DNA of 61,412 nucleotides from Oscillospiraceae bacterium (GTDB lineage Bacteria; Bacillota; Clostridia; UMGS1810), in the NCBI GenBank assembly GCA_015068825.1, contig SVJU01000011.1, positions 1-61,412 on the forward strand. The letters run 5' to 3'. The position numbers and the translations under genes were made by a program. Below are positions 23,324-32,789 of this stretch, one piece after another. How positions within the stretch are numbered: the stretch's first letter is position 1; the number at the start of each line of letters is the position of its first letter. The notes under the pieces are model-generated. The model was not told the DNA's origin, did no database searches, and saw only the letters and a list, made by a program, of their open reading frames with translations.

Positions 23324-24925
23324 TTATTTTTTTGATAGTGTCACAGTGTCGTCAGAATTGATGAAAATATTATCTGTAACATTAATTTTTTCGTATCTTG
23401 CCGCAATAACTGCCGGTGCCAATGAGTTTTCAAAAACATTTTCAAAAATTGTTATTGAACCATGTATCTTTGAAGAAAGATTGCTGTTAGAGGCGTCATG
23501 TTTGTCGTTTACACTAATTACACCGTAAGTTTTTGAGGATGCGGTATTTATAAATCGGTTATTTTTTATTACTATATTCTCGCTTGGTCCCATTTCAAAC
23601 CATTTGGTAATATCCGGAGCAATAAGTATTGCTGATAAGCATAGGTTTTTAAATGAAGAGTTTGTAACCATAGCATTTTTTGTTTGTAAAAGAAGGCCTC
23701 TTGCACGACCCCTTTTGACTTTTATATTATCTATTGTCACATCTGGACAATGAGCACTGTTTTGCATTACATAAGCACCAGAAATACTTTTTGGAAGATT
23801 GTCAAATATAATAGTTCCGTTCCTGATTTTTAAAGCAGTTGCACTTGTGATTTTTTCTAATTTTTCGTTATAAAACTCTATAAGATCCCCTTTTTTTGCC
23901 CATAAATTATCTATTTTTGTATTTTCGTTTCCAATAGTGGCAGTTATTTTATTTTCTGTTATATTGACAATTTTAGCTGCTTTTGAGTGAATATTAACAA
24001 TGTCATCGCCCATTCCTACAAAATTTGAATTTTTGAGAATAAAACTTCCACGCAACCCTTTTATATGTATTCCGTCTTCGTTAGATGCAAACAATCTTTT
24101 TTCGTTATCTGATACAATGTTGAAATTTTCAAGAAAAATATTTTCGTTTTCACAAGGTGCATAAACAGTTGCACTTGGACAAGAAATTATATTCATATTT
24201 TTTAATGTAAGATTTTTAGTTTCGGAAACAAATATGGCAGGTGAAGAAAAGGTTCCAGTTGAAAATCTTATGCAGATATCATCTCCGTCCTGACCATAAA
24301 AACCAGAAATTTTAAATAAGTTGTCATTTTTATTTTCTTCTTCTAATTTGATTAAACTGTCGAAATATTTTTCGCCAGTTTTATTTTCATTGCTATCAAA
24401 AACTGTTACAGAGGCGACATTTTCACCACCTTTAAGGGGTGTGCCGTCAAAAGGCTTAAATATTGTATACCCGTTTTTAAAATCAATTATTTTTCCACTG
24501 ACATTTACACAATTTAAGTAATCTAAATTTATACCTGTAATGATAATGTCGTTACTCTTTAATAACTTTAAAATATTACTGTTTGAGTAGTTGGTTAAAT
24601 TATCGCCGGTATATGGAGAAAATAATGTATTTATAATTTTCGTATTATTACCTTCAATAGTGATTTTAGATTTCTTAAATAACAAAATGCCATCCGAAAT
24701 GTAAATTTTACCTTTGGGAAGAATAATTTTGCTGTTTTTCTTCGCTTTTCTTATAAGCTTGTTTATAATTTTGCTGTTTTTCTCCGCATAATTTGCATCA
24801 TCGAGGAAAATGCCGTAATCATTTGCATAAATATCGCCTTTTAACGATGGAAAACAAGTTATTATCGAACAAATGATTATTAATAGAAAAATAAGAAAAG
24901 AAACGGGAAGAATAAATTTTTTCAT
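23324..24925 (-). CDS. Secreted right-handed beta-helix protein, possible glycosidase
   Basis: This 533-residue protein has an N-terminal signal or anchor helix. The rest is a parallel beta-helix with regular N-x-x-I/F turns. Conserved-looking acidic clusters are NEDGIHIKG and GMGDDIVNIHS. Such DGI / GDD-x-x-NIH pairs recall beta-helix galactosidases of family GH110, but I cannot assign a family firmly; a polysaccharide lyase or epimerase fold is also possible. It starts 9 bp after the AraC gene at 24935-25735 and is co-transcribed with it, so the regulator probably controls it in response to a plant or host glycan. Confidence 0.7.
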   Translation of the reverse strand: MKKFILPVSFLIFLLIIICSIITCFPSLKGDIYANDYGIFLDDANYAEKNSKIINKLIRKAKKNSKIILPKGKIYISDGILLFKKSKITIEGNNTKIINTLFSPYTGDNLTNYSNSNILKLLKSNDIIITGINLDYLNCVNVSGKIIDFKNGYTIFKPFDGTPLKGGENVASVTVFDSNENKTGEKYFDSLIKLEEENKNDNLFKISGFYGQDGDDICIRFSTGTFSSPAIFVSETKNLTLKNMNIISCPSATVYAPCENENIFLENFNIVSDNEKRLFASNEDGIHIKGLRGSFILKNSNFVGMGDDIVNIHSKAAKIVNITENKITATIGNENTKIDNLWAKKGDLIEFYNEKLEKITSATALKIRNGTIIFDNLPKSISGAYVMQNSAHCPDVTIDNIKVKRGRARGLLLQTKNAMVTNSSFKNLCLSAILIAPDITKWFEMGPSENIVIKNNRFINTASSKTYGVISVNDKHDASNSNLSSKIHGSITIFENVFENSLAPAVIAARYEKINVTDNIFINSDDTVTLSKK

Positions 24926-24934
24926 TTTCAGACC

Positions 24935-25735
24935 TCATTTATATTGATGGGATTCTTTTTTCATATATTCAGTAGGCGAGCTTCCAAAAGATTTTTTAAA
25001 AACTTTGCTGAAATAATATACATTTTTATATCCAACAGTTTCGGAAATTTCGGTAATGGAATAACGCTTTGTATTAAGCAGCTCGCAGGCATATTTCATT
25101 CTTAATGAGGTAACATATTCACAAGGTGTTACCTCAAATTTTTTTATAAAAAGTCGTTTAAAGTATGAATAACTTATTGAACAGATTTTGGCACATTCAG
25201 CATACAATAAATTTTCATCAAAGCAATGCTCGTGAATATAGTTAATGCCTTTTTCTATTTTTGTAAATAAATTTTGTGGTAAATAAACCTGATTAATTTT
25301 AATAATACGATATAAAATCTGATAAAGAATAGACATACATTCAAAATAATATCCATGTTTTCTTCCTATCCATATCTGATAGAATTTTGTGAATAACATT
25401 CTTAACTGTGTATCTAATGAAGTGTCTACTATAAACGGCTCGTCAAAAATCGGACAGTTTGTGTCAAAAAATATATTTATACATTCGCCATCTGAAATTT
25501 TATCAACATAATATTCGGCATTTTTTATGCCTTTGGGCAAAAACTCAACAACCCCCGGTAAATTGTGAAGGCTCTTTTTGTTAAATGTAGTAATGTTTTC
25601 CCCGCTTATTCTGTATGCAAGCTCGTATGCTGGGATATTGCCCCTATAATACGAACGAGTTGACGGATAACTGGAAGAATTTACATATATAGCTGACCAA
25701 ATATCTGTTATGTAGAATTTGTCGCTTTTAAACAT
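24935..25735 (-). CDS. AraC-family transcriptional regulator
   Basis: This 266-residue protein has an N-terminal cupin-like region (about 1-150) followed by the double helix-turn-helix (about 165-260) with ITEISETVGYKNVYYFSKVFKKSFGSSPTEY in the second motif. The GAGGTGATAATATG start region shows a good ribosome site. It is first in a two-gene unit with the beta-helix protein and is divergent from the long plus-strand hydrolase cluster starting at 25955. It could regulate both. Confidence 0.92.
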   Translation of the reverse strand: MFKSDKFYITDIWSAIYVNSSSYPSTRSYYRGNIPAYELAYRISGENITTFNKKSLHNLPGVVEFLPKGIKNAEYYVDKISDGECINIFFDTNCPIFDEPFIVDTSLDTQLRMLFTKFYQIWIGRKHGYYFECMSILYQILYRIIKINQVYLPQNLFTKIEKGINYIHEHCFDENLLYAECAKICSISYSYFKRLFIKKFEVTPCEYVTSLRMKYACELLNTKRYSITEISETVGYKNVYYFSKVFKKSFGSSPTEYMKKESHQYK

Positions 25736-25954
25736 ATTATCACCTCAAAAAAATTATATATTTATGTATGAAAAATGTCAATATTATTATTTTAAACTGG
25801 TAAAAATTTTTGTACCAAAAAGTATAAAAATAACACATTTTGCATTTACATTTTATATGTATGGCGTAAAATATAATTGTGGTTTTGTCTTTTTATTTTA
25901 AAGACAAAAGGGTATTAATCAAATAAATGTATATAAAAGAAGGGGTTTGAGAAA

Positions 25955-27160
25955 ATGAAAAAAATTAAAGGATTCGTAGGTGTTTTAACAGCCATATTGC
26001 TTGTTGTTCAGATGCTTTGCATAACAGGTTTTGCAGCAAAAACTTATGAAGATAGTGTAGTCATCTTTGATGATGCATTTATAAGTGGATCAACGGTTTC
26101 AGATGATACTCTTATAGTGACAGACGAGTATTATAGTGGTACTTCTTCATTTAAGGTTCTTTCGTGGAAAACACCAAATGTTACATTTTTACAGAGCTTT
26201 GATATGTCTGACTTTATTGATCAGAGTACATCTACAGGCGGAAAAATCAGCTTTTATTTAAAAAAGACACAAGAGATTGTAACTGCAGAAACTGATATGT
26301 TTGAAATAAATATTTGTGATGAAAATTCAAACCAGTGCAGAGTATTTATGGACTATGATGCTTCTTCTGCTACAAACTGGACATATTATGAAATAGATTT
26401 GGATAGCTATACAAGTGCTTGGTATAACAATACATATTCATCTTTTGATAAAACAAAGGTAAATAAAATTGAATTTCGTACAAGAGGTAATTTTACAAGC
26501 TACATTGATGATATAAAGCTTGTTATTGAAAAGGAAATCAAAGGCGCTACACAAGAGGTGGTTTTACAGACATATTTTGATGAGTATCTTCATATAGGCG
26601 GCAGTTCGGAAACGCAAACAGATCCATCTTCCCATATATGGTATAGTTACGGATATCGTATTGAAGGTGAAGAATCAACCGCTTACGCTAACAGTGGGGA
26701 AAAATCTTTACAGCTTACATTGGGCTCAGGATGGCAGTCATATGGGCTTTATGGTGCAGCTATTGAGCTTTCGGATGTGTGGGATGATGCATATATTAAG
26801 TTTAGCATCAAGGCTGAAAGTGATTTAAATATGTTCGTTTCTGCGGCATATCGCAATGGTACTACATCTGATAATGTTTCAACAGCTTCGTATACCGTGC
26901 CTGTAACTACATCTTGGACAGATGTTAAAGTTCCAATGAGTACATTTACAGATTTTACAAATTATAAGGATTTGTTCTCTGGTGTAAGATTTGTTCATAA
27001 TTCTACCGCAAATGAAGGTCAATCTGTTTACATAGATGATTTTGCAATTTGCTATGAAAAAGAAATTCCTACATTGTCAGGAACGCTTTCTGATGACAAT
27101 AAAACCTTAACGGTATCTACAAGTAGTGAGAAAGGACAAATTATTGTTACAGTATTATGA
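25955..27160 (+). CDS. Secreted protein with two beta-sandwich (CBM-like) modules, truncated
   Basis: A signal peptide (residues 1-27, ending GFAA) is followed by two jelly-roll-type modules (about 33-196 and 203-370). Each begins with a VxIFDD/VVLQTYFDE-type strand and ends with YIDD, features shared by other secreted proteins of the window. The modules probably bind polysaccharide. A third domain starts (PTLSGTLSDDNKTLTVST) but stops after about 30 residues at VTVL. The next bases are the tail of an ABC permease in another frame, so the gene seems to have lost its 3' part by deletion. It has its own AGGGG ribosome site. Confidence 0.75.
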   Translation: MKKIKGFVGVLTAILLVVQMLCITGFAAKTYEDSVVIFDDAFISGSTVSDDTLIVTDEYYSGTSSFKVLSWKTPNVTFLQSFDMSDFIDQSTSTGGKISFYLKKTQEIVTAETDMFEINICDENSNQCRVFMDYDASSATNWTYYEIDLDSYTSAWYNNTYSSFDKTKVNKIEFRTRGNFTSYIDDIKLVIEKEIKGATQEVVLQTYFDEYLHIGGSSETQTDPSSHIWYSYGYRIEGEESTAYANSGEKSLQLTLGSGWQSYGLYGAAIELSDVWDDAYIKFSIKAESDLNMFVSAAYRNGTTSDNVSTASYTVPVTTSWTDVKVPMSTFTDFTNYKDLFSGVRFVHNSTANEGQSVYIDDFAICYEKEIPTLSGTLSDDNKTLTVSTSSEKGQIIVTVL

Positions 27161-27351
27161 ATAATATTCAGTATTTGTCAGAGCATGCTTCTGATGTTAA
27201 TCAGGGCGGTATGGGTGCTCTTCAGAATATTCCTTCTGAAGGAGCAAGAATGGCGATGTGTATTATGGCACTTGGCCCGGTTGTTCTTGTTTACCCATTT
27301 TTGCAGAAATATTTTGTAAAAGGTCTTACTGTAGGTGCAGTAAAAGGTTGA
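27157..27351 (+). pseudogene. C-terminal fragment of a carbohydrate ABC transporter permease
   Basis: The 64 residues MNNIQYLSEHASDVNQGG...VLVYPFLQKYFVKGLTVGAVKG match the conserved end of LplC/YtcP-type sugar permeases. The last membrane helix and the FVKGLTVGAVKG tail are intact. The five upstream helices and the EAA loop are missing. The frame overlaps the end of the preceding secreted-protein gene by 4 bp, and no ribosome site is visible. The next gene encodes the matching class of binding protein, so this is the residue of a permease that once belonged to that transporter. Confidence 0.85.
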
Positions 27352-27385
27352 TAAAAATAAATTTATAAAAAAAGGACGGAGAAAA

Positions 27386-28837
27386 ATGTTAAAAAAATTA
27401 GTTTCGGTTTTATTAATAATGGTAATGTTGTTTTCGCTTGCAGCTTGTGGTGGTGGCTCTTCAAATGAGTTTACGGATGATGAGTCAAAAGAGGTTGAAT
27501 TAACTTACTTTTATCCGGGTGGTCTTGAAACAGCAAACGAAGAAAGAATAAACGAAAAATTAAGCGAATATGTAAAAGACAAAATCAATGCAAAGGTTAA
27601 ATTCCATCGTTTTGACTGGAATGCTTATCAGCAGAAAATCAGCACAATGGCAGCTTCAGGAGAAGCTTTTGATATTGTATTTACGACTTCATGGTGTCTT
27701 CCTTACATACAGAATGCTCAAAAGGGTGTATTTTTAGAGTTGGATGACCTTCTTAAAGATTACGGAAAAGACATATTATCAGCACTTGATCCCGACTTTT
27801 TGGCGGCATCAAAGGTTGACGGAATTCAGTATACAATCCCTGTCAAAAAAGAAACTGCTCATTCAGTAGGTTTTCTTTTCAGAGAAGATCTTGTTAATAA
27901 ATATGGCATTGATGTATCATCTATTAAGACTTTAGAAGATGTTGAAAACGCACTAAAAATTGCAAAAGAGAAAGACCCTGATCTTTATCCTCTTCAAGTG
28001 GGCAAAGAAGGTTTGACATCACTTTTGGATTTTAGTTATGTTACAGGTTCAAATACAACTCCTGGTGCTTTGTATGCGGAAAATAACGATAATAAAATTT
28101 TCAATCAATATGCTTCAAAGGAATATATGGAACTTGCAAAAACAGTAAGAAGATTTTATGAAAATAAATATATAAGACCTGATGCTGCAACAAGCGGAAC
28201 AGGTTCTACCGATGTGGCTTTTGCACAGGTAGCTATGTTGAAACCTGGCAAAGATAAAGAATCTTATGACTCTTCAAGAGGATATTCATATATTCAGGCT
28301 GATTTAACCAAACCGATGATGGTTACCGGTGATGCTACAGGCGCTATGGCTGCTATTTCAGCTACATGTAAAAATCCTGTAAGAGCAATGAAGCTTTTAA
28401 ATCTTCTTTATTCTGATAAAGATCTTTTAAATCTGTTGTATTACGGAGAAGAAGGTGTTGACTATACATTAGATGAAGAAGATAGAGTTGTTAAAAAAGC
28501 TGGTATGTATTCTGCATCAGGCTGGATGTTTGGAAATCAGATGATTGCAAAACTTACTAATTTGGAAGATCCAAGTAAATGGGAAAAGATTGAGAAATTC
28601 AATGACGAAGCAATCGTTCATGACAGTGTTGGTTTCTCGTTTGATCAGACAAATGTTTCAACAGAGATTGCAACCTGTGCTAATGTTGTTGCTGAATATC
28701 AGGCAATAGTTGGAACAGGTGTTCAGGATCCTGAAGAAACCATACCGGCATTTTTGGAAAAACTTGAAACTGCAGGTGCGCAGAAGATTATTGATGAAGC
28801 ACAAAAACAGTATGACGAATTTTTAAAGACAAAGTAA
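27386..28837 (+). CDS. Carbohydrate ABC transporter substrate-binding lipoprotein (LplA/YtcQ type)
   Basis: This 483-residue protein has a lipoprotein signal with lipobox LAAC (Cys near 20) and a Gly/Ser linker. The family-1 extracellular solute-binding fold follows, including FDIVFTTSW and GIQYTIPVKKE. The C-terminal half resembles the DUF3502 region of LplA-like proteins, which import oligosaccharides with LplB/LplC permeases. It follows the permease remnant by 34 bp. No intact permease or ATPase gene is in the window. It therefore must work with permeases encoded elsewhere or be an orphan. Confidence 0.9.
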   Translation: MLKKLVSVLLIMVMLFSLAACGGGSSNEFTDDESKEVELTYFYPGGLETANEERINEKLSEYVKDKINAKVKFHRFDWNAYQQKISTMAASGEAFDIVFTTSWCLPYIQNAQKGVFLELDDLLKDYGKDILSALDPDFLAASKVDGIQYTIPVKKETAHSVGFLFREDLVNKYGIDVSSIKTLEDVENALKIAKEKDPDLYPLQVGKEGLTSLLDFSYVTGSNTTPGALYAENNDNKIFNQYASKEYMELAKTVRRFYENKYIRPDAATSGTGSTDVAFAQVAMLKPGKDKESYDSSRGYSYIQADLTKPMMVTGDATGAMAAISATCKNPVRAMKLLNLLYSDKDLLNLLYYGEEGVDYTLDEEDRVVKKAGMYSASGWMFGNQMIAKLTNLEDPSKWEKIEKFNDEAIVHDSVGFSFDQTNVSTEIATCANVVAEYQAIVGTGVQDPEETIPAFLEKLETAGAQKIIDEAQKQYDEFLKTK

Positions 28838-28873
28838 TTATTGATGATACTTTAATTTAGGGGGCTATTTTAA

Positions 28874-31800
28874 GTGTTTGGAACTAACCTGAAAAAAATT
28901 ATAGCACTTGCTGCAGTTTTTATGTTTGCATTTCAGGGAACATTTGCAGCTACGTTAAATCAATCCACCATAGAAGATATTATGGATAAAACTCAATCAT
29001 CAGAGCCGTATTCAAAAGTTCAAGAGAAAAAGAACGTTGCTTTGGATAGTCAAAGTGTGGAAATATCATATCCTGATGGTGTGTTGAAACAGGTATATAA
29101 TGGCGAATTTTTTGAATGTAAGGAAAGCAACGGTTGGGGATATTCACTTGACTTTACCGAGGGCGGTCCTGTTAATGACAAGGTCGGAAGGCTTAGTATG
29201 GATACTGACGGCTACCGTGGATTTTATTTGAAATTTGATTCAAATTTCTATATAAATGAGCAAATGAAAAAAAACGGTGCAGTTGAGCTTTATATTAAGA
29301 CAAATATAAAATTCAATAATATAAGAGTTATGCTTACAACTAACCAAAACGGAAATTTTGTTACAAATGAATCGTCAATTATGTCGGTTGTAGATCTTGG
29401 TGATGTGGCAACTGACTGGCAAAAAATAGTCCTTCCTATTTCTTCATGGCCACAGGAAGCATCATATTGGAATGCAACCTATGGCGAAAATCAGTTTGTT
29501 CCGTTTGATTTTACAAATGTTAACGGAATAGGCTTAGCACTTTCAGTTCCTCAGCTTGAAGAGGGGCAGATTGCAGAGTGTTATTTTGATGATTGGTGTA
29601 TTACAAAAGGTAATGTAGAAGACGAGATGCTTGGCGTAACACTTTTAGATGAAGAAAGATATGCAAAAACCAATCAGAGTTTTAATATGCTTGATTTAAA
29701 AAGTGTTGCCAATATGGGCTATAAGGATGAGGTTGCCAACGACGAAAAAGGCGGTTGGACAGATCAGGGCCCGACAAACGATTTTTCAAGCTTTGATATG
29801 TTTGGTGTAAATAAAGTTAAGGGTATACCATTTAATTTTATAAATCCTGATGAAAATGACGGCAAGGCTGTGCTTGTTATGCGAGGTCAGAACAGAGCCT
29901 GGCTTCCGAACAGGGTTGAAATACCGGTAAATGCTTTTTGTGCTGGAGCATATTTTGTTCATGCTGCTGCATGGAATTCTGTAACTGCGGCAACATATAA
30001 ATTTGTTTATGAAGATAATACAGAAGAAGCTGTACCGATAATTTTCAAAAAGCATATCGCAAACTGGTGGGGTGCGTCTGATTTAGAGCTTATGCGTACA
30101 GCGTGGCAGGGCACAAATCCATCCTGCGGAACAATTTCTTCATATTTATTTGCATTTGGAAATCCAAACCCCGATAAAAAAGTTGCAAAATTGGTGCTTG
30201 AAACTCCGGGTGATGCTTCAATAGTTTGTATTCAGGCAATCACACTTACAGATAAAGGTCCGTATCTTCCAAATCTTGATGACAGAGGAAATCCTGATAC
30301 ATCTGATTGGTATGCTTATACAATGCCGGAATTTGATAAAATGGCAGGAACTCCGCTTGATGCATCGTATGTTCTTGATGCACCGGCAGGAAAACACGGA
30401 TTTTTGACATCAAAAGACGGAAAACTTGTTTTTGAGGATGGAAAAACTCTTGAAATCTGGGGTACTAATGTAGTAGGACCTGCAAACTTTTTGGATAAGT
30501 CGGATGCTGATAAGCTTGTAGCTTCGCTTAAAACATCGGGTGTAAATGTTGTAAGAATGCACCATCTTGACTCAGGCTACTATTCACCAAACATTTTTGG
30601 TAGTGATCCGGCGAGCATGGAGCTTGACCAAAATCAAATGGACAAATTCTGTTACTTTTGGGCAAAGCTTAAAGAGGCGGGAATTTACTTTATGCCTGGA
30701 CTTCTTTGCGGAAGATATGCAAGAAGCGAACATGGAATTGTTGATGCGAACAATCTTGATGCCGGCTGGAAAATTGAGTGTATGTTTGACAAGCATCTTA
30801 TAGACCTTCAGAAAAAATATGCGAAGGATTTGTTTACCTGTGTAAATCCGTATACAGGAACATCTTTGGCAACAGAGCCGGCTGCCATTATGCTTGAAGT
30901 ACATAACGAATGTAATATCACCGATTACGGCGGACAGTACTCGTTTACTTCGGATTATTACCGTCAGGAGTTTTATGATTTATTTAACGAATGGCTGAAA
31001 GAAAAATACACAACTAACGAAAATCTTGCAAATTCCTGGCAGGAATCAGGAAAACTACTTTTCCTTGAAGGAGAAAATTTGGATTCAAATACAATAACCC
31101 TTCCGGAAGAGTATAAAACTATGAATTTCAGTGATAAACGAAAGAAAGACAGCTTTGAATTTTTGGTTCACATCGCCCAAAGCTATCACACTGAAATGAT
31201 AAATTATCTTAAAAATGACATTGGGGTTAAAACTTCAATAACAGGCGTTAATAATATTATTATGCACGACCTTGCTGATTTGTGGGAAAATGCACAGTAT
31301 GACCATGTTGACAGACATATTTACTGGACACATCCTAGTGGTTATACAATTTCTTCAGGATCGGCAGCCGGTGGCTTAAATTCACAGGTTTCATCGCCTT
31401 CATCAAGTATTTTTGGATATATGTCAAGCCAGAATGTATTAAACAAACCGCTTGTTGTTTCAGAGTGGAATATAGGTGAGCTTAATCCGAATATGGCAGA
31501 AAATGATGTTCTTGGTGCAGCGATGTTTGGCTATCAGGGATGGCATTCAACAGTGTTTGCGTATCTTTCCGGTCCATTACCATACTTAAATAAAATAACA
31601 GGATTTTTTGATGTAATGAGCGAGCCTTTAAGACTTGGATTTATGCCTGCATCTGCTGTTATAAGAAAAAATGTTGCAAGGGCTCAGAAAGGTTATTATA
31701 CCGAGTATTCAAATGAAAAAGTTTTCGACCCGATAAATCAGTCTGTGGTAGTTCCTAAGAATTTATTTATTGCCGGAGAATGTGGCGTGAGCTTTCCTGA

Positions 31801-32767
31801 AATTATAGATGCAAAATATGATAATGATGAAAGCCTTATCGAAAGAGCGAAAGAACCCATTGTAGTAAGCGATACAGAAGAAATTTTATGGGATGCAAAA
31901 AATACCATTTTCAGACTCAATTCGCCCAAAGCACAGGCGATAGCAGGACATCCAAAGGGCGCAAAAGTTGACCTTAATGATGTAAGATTTGAAATAGAAA
32001 ATGAAATTGCAACTTTATCGGTTACCCCGAATGACGATAAGCCTATTTCAGAATCTGAAAGAATGCTTCTTTCTGTTGGCGCAAGGGTAAGAAACAGCGG
32101 TATGAAGATGTCTCCAGACGGAAGAACAGTTGTTGTTGGCGGAAGTGAGCCGATAATATTAGAGCCTGTAATCGGAAAGGTTACATTAAAAACAAACGGA
32201 ATTTATGAGGTTTATGTGCTTTCTACGTCTGGAAAACGCCTTAAAAAGCTTTATACCTCAATTGATGAAAATGGATTTAGCGTAATTGAACTTACCAAAA
32301 ATGATAAAACTATGCACTATGAAATTGTAAGAGTAGGAAATTCAAAAGAAGCTATAAAAGAAACTATGTTTAAAGATGTATATTCTGATAACGAATTAAA
32401 ATCTGATATTGAAGAACTTTGTAAGAACGATATTATGATTCCATATACATCTACACTGTTCATGCCGGATGCCTATATTACAACAGGTGATTTTATAGGT
32501 GCACTTGTGAGAAAACTTGGATTAAATGGTGAAAAAGGCGAACAATTTTTGGATGTTGGTGAGTATAACCGAAATTATGATGAGATCATTTTGGCTCGTG
32601 GTAAAGGTATAATTTTGGGGGACGGCGAAAATGTTAATCCGTATGGCTTACTTACTTATGAAAAATTAAAGATATTCCTTGAACGTGCAGGCGTTTTAGT
32701 AGATATACCGGAAAATGAAGGGTATGTTACAAGAGAAAAGATTGCAAAAATACTGAGCAAATTATAA
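28874..32767 (+). CDS. Large SLH-anchored GH5-like glycoside hydrolase
   Basis: This 1297-residue surface enzyme starts at GTG 28874. A signal peptide (1-26) precedes two beta-sandwich modules (about 50-255 and 265-465) and a GH5/clan-A TIM barrel (about 495-960). Visible landmarks are KTLEIWGTNVVGP, VVRMHHLDSGYYSP, acid/base E679 in EVHNEC and nucleophile E864 in VVSEWN. A C-terminal beta domain (about 990-1155) leads to SLH-type repeats (about 1160-1297; FKDVYSDNELKSDIEEL). SLH repeats tether proteins to the wall. A paralogue without SLH lies at 35433-39146. The substrate is probably a beta-linked hemicellulose such as xylan or mannan, but the subfamily is not recognised. Confidence 0.85.
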   Translation: MFGTNLKKIIALAAVFMFAFQGTFAATLNQSTIEDIMDKTQSSEPYSKVQEKKNVALDSQSVEISYPDGVLKQVYNGEFFECKESNGWGYSLDFTEGGPVNDKVGRLSMDTDGYRGFYLKFDSNFYINEQMKKNGAVELYIKTNIKFNNIRVMLTTNQNGNFVTNESSIMSVVDLGDVATDWQKIVLPISSWPQEASYWNATYGENQFVPFDFTNVNGIGLALSVPQLEEGQIAECYFDDWCITKGNVEDEMLGVTLLDEERYAKTNQSFNMLDLKSVANMGYKDEVANDEKGGWTDQGPTNDFSSFDMFGVNKVKGIPFNFINPDENDGKAVLVMRGQNRAWLPNRVEIPVNAFCAGAYFVHAAAWNSVTAATYKFVYEDNTEEAVPIIFKKHIANWWGASDLELMRTAWQGTNPSCGTISSYLFAFGNPNPDKKVAKLVLETPGDASIVCIQAITLTDKGPYLPNLDDRGNPDTSDWYAYTMPEFDKMAGTPLDASYVLDAPAGKHGFLTSKDGKLVFEDGKTLEIWGTNVVGPANFLDKSDADKLVASLKTSGVNVVRMHHLDSGYYSPNIFGSDPASMELDQNQMDKFCYFWAKLKEAGIYFMPGLLCGRYARSEHGIVDANNLDAGWKIECMFDKHLIDLQKKYAKDLFTCVNPYTGTSLATEPAAIMLEVHNECNITDYGGQYSFTSDYYRQEFYDLFNEWLKEKYTTNENLANSWQESGKLLFLEGENLDSNTITLPEEYKTMNFSDKRKKDSFEFLVHIAQSYHTEMINYLKNDIGVKTSITGVNNIIMHDLADLWENAQYDHVDRHIYWTHPSGYTISSGSAAGGLNSQVSSPSSSIFGYMSSQNVLNKPLVVSEWNIGELNPNMAENDVLGAAMFGYQGWHSTVFAYLSGPLPYLNKITGFFDVMSEPLRLGFMPASAVIRKNVARAQKGYYTEYSNEKVFDPINQSVVVPKNLFIAGECGVSFPEIIDAKYDNDESLIERAKEPIVVSDTEEILWDAKNTIFRLNSPKAQAIAGHPKGAKVDLNDVRFEIENEIATLSVTPNDDKPISESERMLLSVGARVRNSGMKMSPDGRTVVVGGSEPIILEPVIGKVTLKTNGIYEVYVLSTSGKRLKKLYTSIDENGFSVIELTKNDKTMHYEIVRVGNSKEAIKETMFKDVYSDNELKSDIEELCKNDIMIPYTSTLFMPDAYITTGDFIGALVRKLGLNGEKGEQFLDVGEYNRNYDEIILARGKGIILGDGENVNPYGLLTYEKLKIFLERAGVLVDIPENEGYVTREKIAKILSKL

Positions 32768-32789
32768 AAATTGGGAGAAATAAAAATTT

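Noticed and set aside
27157-27351. Independent 64-residue membrane protein
   Set aside because: It matches the conserved end of sugar permeases and has no ribosome site, so it is treated as a remnant rather than a small gene.
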